Notes under the pieces: generated by a model
Seen by the model: the letters and a program-made list of their open reading frames with translations, nothing else
What the model was told of the DNA's origin: nothing
The model's database searches: none
Position numbers and translations under genes: made by a program
Origin: CAIWHR01 sp039931775
GTDB lineage: Bacteria > Pseudomonadota > Gammaproteobacteria > Burkholderiales > Casimicrobiaceae
Assembly (NCBI GenBank): GCA_039931775.1
Contig: JBDTRG010000121.1
Span: forward strand, 32,499-96,498
Reading direction: 5' to 3'
DNA: 64,000 nucleotides
In this document: positions 27,922-36,155 of the stretch, piece by piece
How positions within the stretch are numbered: position 1 is the first letter of the stretch
How the letters are laid out: each line of letters opens with the position of its first letter

Positions 27922-28248
27922 TCACTTGGCGACGATGCGGCCTTTCGGCGCATCCATGTGGTACTCGTCGAAAAAGACGTAGGTGCCGGGTTTCAATGCA
28001 TTGACAACGACCGACGATTTGGCGCCGCTCGCGAGCACCTTTTCCTGCTTCAGGTCCTTGCTCTCGAATTCCATCGGCCCCTTGCCCTGGTTGCTGATCT
28101 CCATCTTGAAGCGCTTGCCCGCGGGTACTTCGATCGTCAACGGCTCGAAGACGCCGTCGCGGGCGACCAGGCGATAGACCGGCAGTTCGTCGGCCGCCGC
28201 GGCGAGCGGCGCGACGGCGAATATCAGAACGGCAATAAGGTCACGCAT
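27922..28248 (-). CDS. ftrB: periplasmic cupredoxin-domain protein (FtrB-like)
   Basis: Small periplasmic protein of 108 residues: signal peptide (MRDLIAVLIFAVAPLAAAA), then a single cupredoxin-like beta-sandwich (FEPLTIEVPAGKRFKMEISN near 40; LKPGTYVFFDEYHMDAPKG at the end). Typical type-I copper cysteine is absent, as in FtrB-like proteins that are thought to assist oxidation of ferrous iron for FTR1 uptake. ATG 28248 has GGAGGG upstream and yields the signal peptide. Confidence 0.85.
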   Translation of the reverse strand: MRDLIAVLIFAVAPLAAAADELPVYRLVARDGVFEPLTIEVPAGKRFKMEISNQGKGPMEFESKDLKQEKVLASGAKSSVVVNALKPGTYVFFDEYHMDAPKGRIVAK

Positions 28249-28298
28249 GATGGAACCCTCCGACGGTGACGTGCGCGTTGCGGAAACAGACGGCATGA

Positions 28299-28400
28299 TC
28301 AGTACCCGCCTTTCTTGCCGATGCCGACATAGGTGAACTCGTACTCCAGCGAGAACGGCTTGAACCACGGACCCTCCCCCTTCTCCTTGTTCGGCAATGG
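28299..28400 (-). pseudogene. C-terminal remnant of a P19/Tp34-type periplasmic iron protein
   Basis: The last 30 codons before the TGA at 28299 read NKEKGEGPWFKPFSLEYEF followed by TYVGIGKKGGY, which matches the conserved C-terminus of P19/FtrA (UPF0423, Tp34) iron-binding proteins. Families of this kind have about 170 residues; upstream of roughly 28400 no other P19 sequence is recognisable in any frame. It sits 50 bases before the cupredoxin gene, where an ftrA gene belongs. Confidence 0.65.
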
Positions 28401-28548
28401 TGGGCGGATCGGCAAAGTCGGACGGCACAGCCTAACAAGGATCGAGCAGATTGTAAATAGGAATGATTTGCGTTCGCGTATGGTTTCAGGTCCGCTTCTC
28501 CCGATCCCTCCATGGCGCTGCGCTCCGCCGTCCATTCTCGTGGCCCAG

Positions 28549-28707
28549 GAGCGCAAGGCATCGCTCGACGAGATGAAGCACGCCGAATTTCTGATCCAGC
28601 GGATCCTCTTTCTCGAAGGCCTGCCGAACTTGCAGGACTTGCGCAAGCTGATGGTCGGGGAAAACGTCGCTGAGGCGCTCGCATGCGACCTCAAGACGGA
28701 GCTCGCC
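28549..28707 (+). pseudogene. bfr: internal fragment of bacterioferritin
   Basis: On the plus strand, ERKASLDEMKHAEFLIQRI, then LFLEGLPNLQDLRKLMVGE and ACDLKTELAEHPG, reproduce the central ferroxidase-helix region of bacterioferritin (DEMKH carries the E51/H54-type ligands; CDL-x2-EL the next glutamate). Both the start and the second half of the protein are missing, about 50 of some 155 residues remaining. The piece lies opposite to and close by the P19 remnant. Confidence 0.75.
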
Positions 28708-28751
28708 GAGCACCCGGGCGGGTACGACCGGCGGAGCGCCGCCGGGGCCGG

Positions 28752-29198
28752 TCAGACGATCGCGAGGTCGCCGCCCGCCGCCTGCCGCAACTGCTGGTAG
28801 TGCTCGCGCTGGAAATGTTCGCGCAACGTCCGAATCTCCCCGTGGACGTCAGCCGGGAATCCCGCCCGCTTGCCTCGGCGGCCCTTCAGAAGCTCGTCGA
28901 AGTACGCGCTGCAGGCGTTGTAATCGTCCCATTGCTGGGCGAGAAGATTGACGATTCGCGCATACTTTGCGGCTAACGCGACCGGCCGGACCTGTGGAGG
29001 CAGGCCTTCGAGCCAGGTTTGGCTCGCGGGCAGCACGTACTCGACCGGAATCGCCTTGCGCAGCCGTGAGACGTACGGCGCCGGGGGAGCATTCGTCTCC
29101 AGGACTTCCGGGGCAGGAAATCCTTTGGGCGATCCGGGCTGATTCTGCTGCGGTGCAGCTTCGGGACCAGGCTTCTTCCGCGCGGTGTATATCGACAT
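28752..29198 (-). CDS. hypothetical cytoplasmic protein
   Basis: No family recognised. The 148-residue protein has a Pro/Gln/Ala-rich, probably flexible first 45 residues, then a helical region with PRTAALAAKYARIVNLLA-like pattern (ALAAKYARIVNLLAQQWDD) and a charged helix REHFQREHYQQLRQA near the end. No signal peptide or membrane helix. ATG 29198 is preceded by GGAGCGAG. Codon use resembles true genes of the window. Its 3' end lies next to the bacterioferritin fragment. Confidence 0.6.
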   Translation of the reverse strand: MSIYTARKKPGPEAAPQQNQPGSPKGFPAPEVLETNAPPAPYVSRLRKAIPVEYVLPASQTWLEGLPPQVRPVALAAKYARIVNLLAQQWDDYNACSAYFDELLKGRRGKRAGFPADVHGEIRTLREHFQREHYQQLRQAAGGDLAIV

Positions 29199-29519
29199 GA
29201 GTCTCGCTCCGGGTGCGATTGCAGATACGGCGATCCAGCCGGATGTTGCAATCGGCGTGCCAAATCGTCCCGATCCCGCCAAACGGCCGGCAAACCGACA
29301 TCAACGGTCGCGCCCGGAAGCGCGGCAGGCTTTGGATAACCCTGCGCCGGGGTCCACCATCGACACGTCGACGGCAATGCGACATCATGTGCATTGCCGG
29401 GAGGTATGCAGGGACGCCCCGCCTGATCAACCGACGAAGTGAACGGAACGAGCCCCTCGTCAACCCGCGTGCGCAATCGGGGCCTGTGCCCGATTTCGCC
29501 GCACTCCAAGGAGAAAAGA
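29199..29519. other. divergent intergenic region
   Basis: About 320 bases between two divergent small genes. I see no convincing open frame, repeat or hairpin; it should hold the promoters of both neighbours. Confidence 0.5.
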
Positions 29520-29969
29520 GTGAGTCATCGCCGAATTCGCGCCCTTTGCGTGGGTACCCTGTTCCCGTTGGTGTTGTGCGGCCCGATCGCCTATGCAGCT
29601 GGAAAATCCGAGATCAAGGGGCCGGCCATCCTCGAGCATCCCTGCGGCAAGGTCGCGGTCAAGCAAATGGGCCTGATGAACGCCGGCAAAATCGACGAGG
29701 CCAACAAGCTCACCACCAAGGAAATGCAGGATCAATGGAAAGCCATGCCTGCGAAGGATCGCACGATGATGCAAGGCATGATGAAGGACATGTCCGAGAA
29801 GCCGGACCAATTCACCGCCGAGATCAAGGCCACAGGCGTTCTCGTCGTCGACGGTTCGGCCGCCACGCTGACCGTCAAGCAGACGAAAAAGGACGCGAAC
29901 GGCACGAGCACGTCGACCACGACGCAGAATTACATGATGACGGGCAACGAATGTCTGGTCAGCCGGTAA
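29520..29969 (+). CDS. hypothetical exported protein
   Basis: Protein of 149 residues starting at GTG 29520 with AGGAG seven bases upstream. A signal peptide (RALCVGTLFPLVLCGPIAYA) precedes a mature domain rich in Lys, Met and Thr, with the stretch MMQGMMKDMSEKPDQF in the middle and a predicted beta-strand pair at the end (TGVLVVDGSAATLTVKQTK). Two cysteines are in the mature part (HPCGK and NECLV). No family recognised; it may be co-transcribed with the next exported protein. Confidence 0.65.
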   Translation: MSHRRIRALCVGTLFPLVLCGPIAYAAGKSEIKGPAILEHPCGKVAVKQMGLMNAGKIDEANKLTTKEMQDQWKAMPAKDRTMMQGMMKDMSEKPDQFTAEIKATGVLVVDGSAATLTVKQTKKDANGTSTSTTTQNYMMTGNECLVSR

Positions 29970-29988
29970 CGTTGCGCCGGGACCGGAA

Positions 29989-30492
29989 ATGACCCGGCGC
30001 TCGCGCGGCTTGATGCAGGTCTTGGCGGGCCTTCTCGTCTGCGCCGGGATCGCGGGGACCGCCGGTGCGGCGGATTCGGCGACGGGCCGCCTCGATTACA
30101 AGGGGCGCTCGGCCGCGTTCAAGTACGCGTGGCTCGTGACCGGGCCGAGCGACATGGACCCGGGCGCAACGGTTCGCCGCGTCGTCCTGTCCGGCACCGA
30201 CATCGGCGCCAAGCTGCAGGCGTGCAAGACGTTCTCCTGTACCGATGGCTCGGTGATGGAGGGAATGACCGTCGATTTCACGGCAGGCCCTCGCCTCAAC
30301 TACTGGATCGTGATGAACGGCCAGTTGGTCCAGTACTCAGGGACCGCGAGACCCGAAACGTTCGCGCCGCGCGCCAATGATCCCAAGCGTCTCGCCGGGC
30401 GCCTGGCGATCGACGACGCGGCGGCGGGCGGCCCGAAACTGGACGCCGAATTCGACGTCACCGTCCTCAAGGAATTCAAGGTCGCGCGCTGA
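29989..30492 (+). CDS. hypothetical periplasmic protein
   Basis: Protein of 167 residues with a clear signal peptide (RGLMQVLAGLLVCAGIAGTAGA) and a beta-rich mature region, including LDYKGRSAAFKYAWLVTG and LNYWIVMNGQLVQYSG. Two cysteines (ACKTFSC) could form a disulfide. No family recognised. It starts 20 bases after the preceding exported protein, so one transcript is likely. Confidence 0.65.
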   Translation: MTRRSRGLMQVLAGLLVCAGIAGTAGAADSATGRLDYKGRSAAFKYAWLVTGPSDMDPGATVRRVVLSGTDIGAKLQACKTFSCTDGSVMEGMTVDFTAGPRLNYWIVMNGQLVQYSGTARPETFAPRANDPKRLAGRLAIDDAAAGGPKLDAEFDVTVLKEFKVAR

Positions 30493-30509
30493 AGATCGCG
30501 GTTGCTGTG

Positions 30510-30528
30510 GCCCGGTAATGAACCGGGC
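30510..30528. terminator. hairpin between convergent genes
   Basis: GCCCGGT at 30510-30516 pairs with ACCGGGC at 30522-30528 around a five-base loop AATGA. It lies between the rightward exported-protein gene and the leftward enolase-superfamily gene. No T-run follows on either strand, so strength is uncertain. Confidence 0.4.
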
Positions 30529-30548
30529 GCGGCGGCGCACCCGTGGAT

Positions 30549-31697
30549 TCAGGCGACCCGATATCGCTGCAGCACGCCGCGATCGACGTCGACGCCGATC
30601 CCGGGCCGCGACGGCACGCGGACGCCACCTCGCTCGCACAGCGTCGGGTGCGATACGAGCGCCATCCGGAACGGGTGATCCGAGCAATCGTATTCGAGCA
30701 TCGGTTGAATCGGATGCAGCGCGTGGTGCGCGTCGGGCAACGCGGCGATGAGCTGCACCGACGCCGCCTGCGCAACGCCGGTGCCCCAGACATGCGGATT
30801 GACGCGCAGGCCGCTTGCCTGCGCGAGCGCGACGATGTGCCGCGCGCCGGTGAATCCGCCGCACGACCCGATGTCCGGTTGCACGATGTCGACGCCGCGC
30901 GACGCGATGAAGTCGCGGAAGCCATAGAGCGTGTGCTCGTTCTCGCCGCCGGCGATCGGCATCGTCAACGCGCGCCGGACCTCCGCATAGCCGGCGAGAT
31001 CCTCGGGCGCGACCGGCTCCTCGAACCAGATGAGGTTGAGCGCGGCGACGGCACGGCCCAGCGCGATGGCCTCGGCTACGCCGTACGCGTGGTTGGCATC
31101 CATCAGCATCGCGACGCCGCTGCCGGTGAGCGCGGCGCCGATCGCGCTCATCACCGCGATGTCGTCGGCGACGCCGAAGCCGACCTTCACCTTGACCGCC
31201 GAGAATCCGGTCGCCGCGCGGTCTAACGCTTCCTGAACGAGGCGCGGGGCCTCATGGTTGCCGGTCTTGCGATAAAAGCCGGTCGCGTAGGCGCGGACCT
31301 CGTTGCGGAACGCACCCCCCATCAGGCGATGCACCGGCTGGCCATGGACCTTTCCCGCGATGTCCCACAGCGCGATGTCGATTGCGCTGATGGCAGAAAC
31401 GACGCTGCCCTTGCGGCCGAAGTCGCGCGTCGCGTGATACATACGGTGCCAGAGCACTTCGGTCGCCAGCGGATCTTCGCCGACGACGATCGGCGCAAGC
31501 GCGTGCTCGATCACCGCGGCGGAGATCTGCGGCGGCTCGAGTCCCTGCGTGAACGCCTCGCCCCAGCCGACTATCCCATCCGCGGTTTCGACCTCCACGA
31601 TCGTCGCCGAGCGGCGGTGAACCCACCCTTGCGAGAACGCAAATGGCTCGGCCAGCGGTGCGGCGACCGGATGGGCGGTGACGCGTTTGATCTTCAT
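30549..31697 (-). CDS. mandelate racemase / muconate-lactonizing enzyme family protein
   Basis: Enolase-superfamily enzyme of 382 residues that would abstract the proton next to a carboxylate with Mg bound. Visible catalytic features fit the mandelate-racemase subgroup: VKVKVGF (KxK base), DANHAYG, FEEPV, GGENEHT for the three metal ligands, and NPHVWGTG with the histidine base. The substrate (a sugar acid or aromatic acid) cannot be decided. ATG 31697 gives the family's usual MKIKRVTAHPV start. It has no close operon partner. Confidence 0.87.
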   Translation of the reverse strand: MKIKRVTAHPVAAPLAEPFAFSQGWVHRRSATIVEVETADGIVGWGEAFTQGLEPPQISAAVIEHALAPIVVGEDPLATEVLWHRMYHATRDFGRKGSVVSAISAIDIALWDIAGKVHGQPVHRLMGGAFRNEVRAYATGFYRKTGNHEAPRLVQEALDRAATGFSAVKVKVGFGVADDIAVMSAIGAALTGSGVAMLMDANHAYGVAEAIALGRAVAALNLIWFEEPVAPEDLAGYAEVRRALTMPIAGGENEHTLYGFRDFIASRGVDIVQPDIGSCGGFTGARHIVALAQASGLRVNPHVWGTGVAQAASVQLIAALPDAHHALHPIQPMLEYDCSDHPFRMALVSHPTLCERGGVRVPSRPGIGVDVDRGVLQRYRVA

Positions 31698-31707
31698 CGC
31701 AGCGCCG

Positions 31708-31938
31708 ATGATAACGCGCGCGGCGCGCCGCGAGCGCCCGGCTCGGGTCTCCGGCCGATTTCCCCGCCGAGGGGTGTGCGTGCTGCTGCTGGCGCTCGGT
31801 ATCGGCACGATCGGATTCGTGCTGATCGTCGACAGGGAGGTCGGCGATGCGCTCCTCGCGGCGACACTGGCCGTGCTTCTCCCGAGCTGGCGCGCGGCGC
31901 GCGCCGATATTTCCGCGACGCTCGCGCGCCGCGGCTAG
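31708..31938 (+). CDS. possible small membrane protein
   Basis: Open frame of 76 codons on the opposite strand to its neighbours, starting 11 bases from the enolase-family ATG. It begins with an Arg-rich stretch, then a convincing membrane helix (GVCVLLLALGIGTIGFVLIV) and a second, weaker one (ALLAATLAVLLPSW), with positive residues outside. No ribosome site and no recognised family; it fills a gap that would otherwise be empty. Confidence 0.35.
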   Translation: MITRAARRERPARVSGRFPRRGVCVLLLALGIGTIGFVLIVDREVGDALLAATLAVLLPSWRAARADISATLARRG

Positions 31939-31941
31939 TGT

Positions 31942-33870
31942 TCATGCCAGCAGGTCGAATCCCAGCGCCACTAATTGGCGCCGAGCGTCGCCGTCCTCGA
32001 GCATGTCGCGAAACGCGCGCACCGCCGGCAGCTCGAGTCGGGCCTTCGGCAGCACGAAGTCGTAGCGCTCCTGCTGCAGCGGAATGAAGCCGAGCCCGTA
32101 CTGATCGGCGATCGTCCCGATGGCCACACCCCAATCGGCGCGGCCCTGCTGCACGGCCGCCGCGACCGCATTGTGCGACTTCGTCTGGATCGGATAGCCG
32201 GGCGGCCGACGATCGCCGAGGAGCTTGTCGACGATGATGCGCGTGCCGCTCCCGGTGTTGCGATTGACAAGGGTGCAGTCAGGATCGCGCAACGCCGCCT
32301 CCAGCGCTTCCGCGACGGTCTTGCCTTCGAAACGCGTGTCGCCTTTGCGGTGGAGAATGCCCTGCATCCGGCCGTAGCCGGGAACGAGCGCCAGCGTGTC
32401 GGTCAACAGATGGCGGTTGTATTCTCCGGACTTCGGATCCATCAGATGGATGCCCGCAACGTCGCATTCGCCTCGCTTCGCGGCCGCGAGGCCGCCCATG
32501 CTCCCGACGTAGAGTGCCTTTGCCCGGATGCCCCTTTGCAGGAGCCGGCCAATGATGAGATCGAGTCCGACGCAATGGCTTCCGATGATCACGAGATCGG
32601 CCGGCTCGACCTTCTGCCCGAGGAGCTGCACGGAGACCGTCGTGCCGGCGTCGACGATCTCCGTGTGCTGGTCGATCGTGATGAAGCCGTCGGCGCCGCT
32701 CCACGCGGTGACCGAACCCGAGCCCTTGCCCATCGGATAGGCGGCGAGCCCCGCCGGCGTATGCACCAGCCCGACGAGAAGATACTCGGTGCGTCCGCGC
32801 TCGGAGTTCACGCGCATCGGCAAACTCGCGGACACCGTTTGCCGGCGATCCGCCGATTGACCCGCATACGCGCGAATCACCGGTGCGACGAACTCGTGGA
32901 ATGTGAAGATGGCCGACGTCGGAAAGCCCGGCAGGATGACCACCGGCTTGCCCGAAGTGACCGCGAGGCAGATCGGCTTTCCGGGTTTCAGCGCGACGCC
33001 GTGGGCGACGATGCCGGGATCGCTCAATCGGCTCACGACGCGATAGGACAGATCGCCCGCCCCTTTGGACGTGCCGCCGGACAGCACGACGAGATCGTAT
33101 TCGAGGGCTCGGCCGAGCGCGGCACCGAGCGCCTCGTCGTTATCGGGGATGATGCCGAGTTGCACGGGCGCTCCACCCAGCTCCTCCACTGCTGCGCCGA
33201 TGATGGCCGCGTTGGAGTCGTAGACCGCGCCGGCGGAAAGCGGTGCGCCCGGCGCCCTGATCTCATTGCCGGTGGACAGGATGGCGACCTCGGGCCGGCG
33301 AAAGACGGAAACGTCGGCGAGCCCGACGGCCGCCAGCACGCCGACCTCGCGCGACGTCAGTAGCTGACCCCTCCGCAACACCGCCTCGCCCTTCGCGATA
33401 TCCGTTCCCGCGTAGCTGACGTTTTCTCCCGGGGCGGCCGCGCGCGCGATCACGAGCTCGCGTCCATCGACGCGAAGGTCCGTATGCTCGACCATGACCA
33501 CCGCGTCGGCGCCGCGCGGCAGCATGCCGCCGGTGGCGATCATCGTCGCACGACCTGCGGTCACCGTTTCGCGCGGCGCGACGCCGGGCGAGAGCACTTC
33601 CTCGTTGAGCGCGATCGCGCGCACCGCCTCCTCCGTAGCACCGAAGGTGTCCGCCGCTTGCAGCGCGAAGCCATCGACGTTGGACCGATCGAACCCCGGA
33701 ACGTCAACCGATGACAGGACATCGTCGGCGAGGATGCGGCTGAGCGCTCGACCGAGCGGCACGACCTCTGTTCCCAGCGGTGCGAGGCGAAGGTGCTTCT
33801 GAAAGCGCGCAGTCGCCTCGTCGCGCGTGATGACGGTCAGAAACTGAGTCTGGCGGGGATCGTGCTGCAT
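31942..33870 (-). CDS. moeA: MoeA-type molybdotransferase fused to a periplasmic-binding-like domain
   Basis: Cytoplasmic protein of 642 residues. Residues 1-410 are MoeA, which inserts molybdate into adenylylated molybdopterin: DVPGFDRSNVDGFA near 55, SGGTSKGAGDLSYR near 275, PGFPTSAIF near 325. Residues from about 420 form a PBP-like (LysR substrate-binding-like) domain with no signal peptide, SHCVGLDLIIGRLL to GLGFIPLQQERYDFV, the fused arrangement known in many bacteria as a possible cytosolic oxyanion sensor. ATG 33870 is preferred to the TTG at 33915 that overlaps the next gene's stop. Confidence 0.9.
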   Translation of the reverse strand: MQHDPRQTQFLTVITRDEATARFQKHLRLAPLGTEVVPLGRALSRILADDVLSSVDVPGFDRSNVDGFALQAADTFGATEEAVRAIALNEEVLSPGVAPRETVTAGRATMIATGGMLPRGADAVVMVEHTDLRVDGRELVIARAAAPGENVSYAGTDIAKGEAVLRRGQLLTSREVGVLAAVGLADVSVFRRPEVAILSTGNEIRAPGAPLSAGAVYDSNAAIIGAAVEELGGAPVQLGIIPDNDEALGAALGRALEYDLVVLSGGTSKGAGDLSYRVVSRLSDPGIVAHGVALKPGKPICLAVTSGKPVVILPGFPTSAIFTFHEFVAPVIRAYAGQSADRRQTVSASLPMRVNSERGRTEYLLVGLVHTPAGLAAYPMGKGSGSVTAWSGADGFITIDQHTEIVDAGTTVSVQLLGQKVEPADLVIIGSHCVGLDLIIGRLLQRGIRAKALYVGSMGGLAAAKRGECDVAGIHLMDPKSGEYNRHLLTDTLALVPGYGRMQGILHRKGDTRFEGKTVAEALEAALRDPDCTLVNRNTGSGTRIIVDKLLGDRRPPGYPIQTKSHNAVAAAVQQGRADWGVAIGTIADQYGLGFIPLQQERYDFVLPKARLELPAVRAFRDMLEDGDARRQLVALGFDLLA

Positions 33871-33911
33871 CGTCTTGCTTCGCAGAGAGGCGTGTTGATC
33901 GGACGTGGCGT

Positions 33912-35156
33912 TCAATCGTAAAGATACACGGTGACCTCGGTACCATGGCCGTACCCTTCGCTTTCCGCCGGCACGATGACGAAGCCGTCAGCACGGGTCG
34001 TCGACGAGAGGATCGAAGCACCGCTCAATGCAAGCGGCTCGACACCGTCCTCGCCGCAACGAACGCGACAGTAATCGACCCGGCCGACGGCCGAAACGAT
34101 CTTGCCGGAAACCACGCCGCGTCGCGTTCGGTGCGGCCAATCGGCGCTGCGGCCGCCGCGAAGACGTATCGCACGTCCGGCGAAGAAATCGTACGCGCAC
34201 AGGCAGGAAACGGGATTGCCCGGAAGGAGGAACACCAGCGCCTCGCCGATCTGCCCGACGCCGGCCGGGCTCGACGGCCGCATGGCGACGCCATGGATCG
34301 CGAGTGCTCCGACTTCGGCCAAAAGCCGCGGCGCGTGATCCTCGCTGCCTACGCTCGAGCCGCCGGAAACGAGTATCACATGCGCGCCCGGCGCGACGAG
34401 GGCGTCGCGAATTCGGGCCGGATCGTCGCCGAGTTTGTAGTGCGCCTCCAGGATCCCGCCGTCGCGTTCGATCAGGCCGCGAAGCATCGCGGAATTGGCA
34501 TCGAATATCTGGTAGAGCCCCTTGGTTTCTCCAGGACTGACCACTTCGTTGCCCGTGACGATGACTCGAACACGCGGCCGCGCCACGACACCGACCTCGG
34601 CGATGCCCAGTGACGCAAGCAGCCCGAGGTCCTGCGGACGCAGGCGCCGGCCCGCGTCCATGACGGGCGTGCCGGCCCGGATGTCCTCGCCGAGCCGACC
34701 GATGTGCTTGCCTGGCGAAACCGCGAGCGTGATCTCGACCTCACCTGCCTTTTCGCTCGCATATTCGGCAGGCACGACGGCGTCGGCTCCGGCCGGCAGC
34801 GCTGCGCCGGTCATGACCCTTGCCGCGGTCGCCAGCGATACCGCGCCGTCGAAGGGTCCGCCGGGCAACGCTTGCCCGACAACGCTGAACGTGAGCGGAT
34901 TGTAGTCGCTGGCCCCCGACGTTTCGGCGCCGTGCAGCGCGTAACCATCCATCGCGCAGCGATCGAACGCGGGGACATCGATCGAAGCGATCACCCGGTC
35001 GGCCAGCACTCGGCCCGACGCGTCGTCGAGCGATGCGAGTTCACGCCCGAGGCAACGCGCGTGCCGATCGATCCAATCCAGGACGGCGCCGACCTCCGCC
35101 CGCTGGCTGAAGCCGTGCATGCGCACATCGCCGGGTTGAGCGGCATTGCTGGCCAT
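33912..35156 (-). CDS. glp: gephyrin-like molybdotransferase (MoeA/Glp)
   Basis: Second MoeA-family protein, 414 residues, without an extra domain. Signatures are DVPAFDRCAMDGYALHG near 65, LVSGGSSVGSEDHAP near 265 and LPGNPVSCLCAYDFF near 310. Paralogous MoeA proteins often serve different molybdoenzymes; here the fused MoeA is its immediate neighbour. ATG 35156 has GGATC upstream; 13 more in-frame codons precede it. It is transcribed away from modA, with a palindrome in the gap between them. Confidence 0.9.
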   Translation of the reverse strand: MASNAAQPGDVRMHGFSQRAEVGAVLDWIDRHARCLGRELASLDDASGRVLADRVIASIDVPAFDRCAMDGYALHGAETSGASDYNPLTFSVVGQALPGGPFDGAVSLATAARVMTGAALPAGADAVVPAEYASEKAGEVEITLAVSPGKHIGRLGEDIRAGTPVMDAGRRLRPQDLGLLASLGIAEVGVVARPRVRVIVTGNEVVSPGETKGLYQIFDANSAMLRGLIERDGGILEAHYKLGDDPARIRDALVAPGAHVILVSGGSSVGSEDHAPRLLAEVGALAIHGVAMRPSSPAGVGQIGEALVFLLPGNPVSCLCAYDFFAGRAIRLRGGRSADWPHRTRRGVVSGKIVSAVGRVDYCRVRCGEDGVEPLALSGASILSSTTRADGFVIVPAESEGYGHGTEVTVYLYD

Positions 35157-35330
35157 CGATCCTGGATCCTTTCGGTTTGAACCGACCCGGCGCAACCTTT
35201 CGCAGGGTGCCCGCGCCCTCCTTCGTGCGCCGAGGCTTCCGACGCCGACGGCATAGTATCAAGGGAAGCGCACGCCTTGCGGAATGCGCCGGATGCACGG
35301 TATCGCCCTTCCGCGCCCTTGTGCCCTGGG

Positions 35331-35348
35331 AATATACGACGGTATATT
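35331..35348. promoter_or_regulatory. perfect palindrome, possible ModE operator
   Basis: AATATAC-GACG-GTATATT, seven-base arms, lies in the divergent gap between glp and modA, 30 bases before the modA ATG. It stands out by its A+T content. ModE operators contain TATA-rich inverted half sites in this position, so molybdate-dependent repression of modABC is a reasonable inference. No modE gene is in the window. Confidence 0.5.
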
Positions 35349-35378
35349 ACGCTTCCGATCACGCGCCGGAGACGACGG

Positions 35379-36152
35379 ATGTATCGTTCGAAGCGTGAGC
35401 TCTCGACATTTGTGCTGGCGTTCCTGCTGGCGATCGCATCCATGCCGGTGGCCGCCGCCGACGTCACGGTATTTGCGGCCGCGAGCCTCAAGGAGGCGAT
35501 GGACGAACAAGCCCGGCAGTTCGGGGCCGCCACCGGCAACAAGGTCGTCGTCTCGTATGGCGCCAGCAGCGCGCTGGCGAAGCAGATCGAAGCGGGGGCG
35601 CCGGCAGACCTCTTCATTTCCGCCGATCTCGACTGGATGGACTACGTGGACCAGAAACGCCTGGTTGCATCGAATGCCCGATTCGACATCCTGCGCAACA
35701 CGCTAGTGCTGATCGCGCCGGCGTCGAGCAGCGCGTCGCTCAAGATCGGACCGAAGTTCGGGCTCGCAGCCGCATTGGGAAGTGAGAAGCTCGCCATGGC
35801 CAATCCGGACAGCGTGCCCGCCGGCAAGTACGGCAAGAGCGCGCTCGAGAAACTTGGGGTCTGGACGAGCGTCGAGAAGCAAGTCGCCCGCGCCGAGAAC
35901 GTGCGCGCCGCCTTGGCGTTGGTGTCGCGCGGTGAAGCGCCGTTCGGCATCGTATACCGGACCGATGCGTTGGCCGACAAGGGCGTGAAGGTCATCGATA
36001 CCCTTCCCGCGGACAGCTACCCGCCGATCGTGTATCCGGCCGCAGTGCTCGCTGCCAGCAAGTCGACGGCAGCCCGCCCGCTGCTGGACTATCTTCGCTC
36101 CGCCGCCGCTCGCCCTGCCTGGGAGAAATACGGCTTCGGACGGGCGCCGTAG
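35379..36152 (+). CDS. modA: molybdate ABC transporter substrate-binding protein
   Basis: Periplasmic molybdate-binding protein of 257 residues: signal peptide (to about residue 27, SMPVAAA), then the ModA fold with VTVFAAASLKEAMDE, VSYGASSALAKQIEAGAPADLFISAD (oxyanion-contact serines) and GIVYRTDAL. The ATG at 35379, with GGAGAC upstream, gives the signal peptide directly; the frame is open 34 codons further back, through the palindrome. First gene of modABC. Confidence 0.95.
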   Translation: MYRSKRELSTFVLAFLLAIASMPVAAADVTVFAAASLKEAMDEQARQFGAATGNKVVVSYGASSALAKQIEAGAPADLFISADLDWMDYVDQKRLVASNARFDILRNTLVLIAPASSSASLKIGPKFGLAAALGSEKLAMANPDSVPAGKYGKSALEKLGVWTSVEKQVARAENVRAALALVSRGEAPFGIVYRTDALADKGVKVIDTLPADSYPPIVYPAAVLAASKSTAARPLLDYLRSAAARPAWEKYGFGRAP

Positions 36153-36155
36153 ACG

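Noticed and set aside
33871..33915. TTG start of moeA overlapping the glp stop
   Set aside because: No ribosome site, and ATG 33870 gives the usual MoeA N-terminus.
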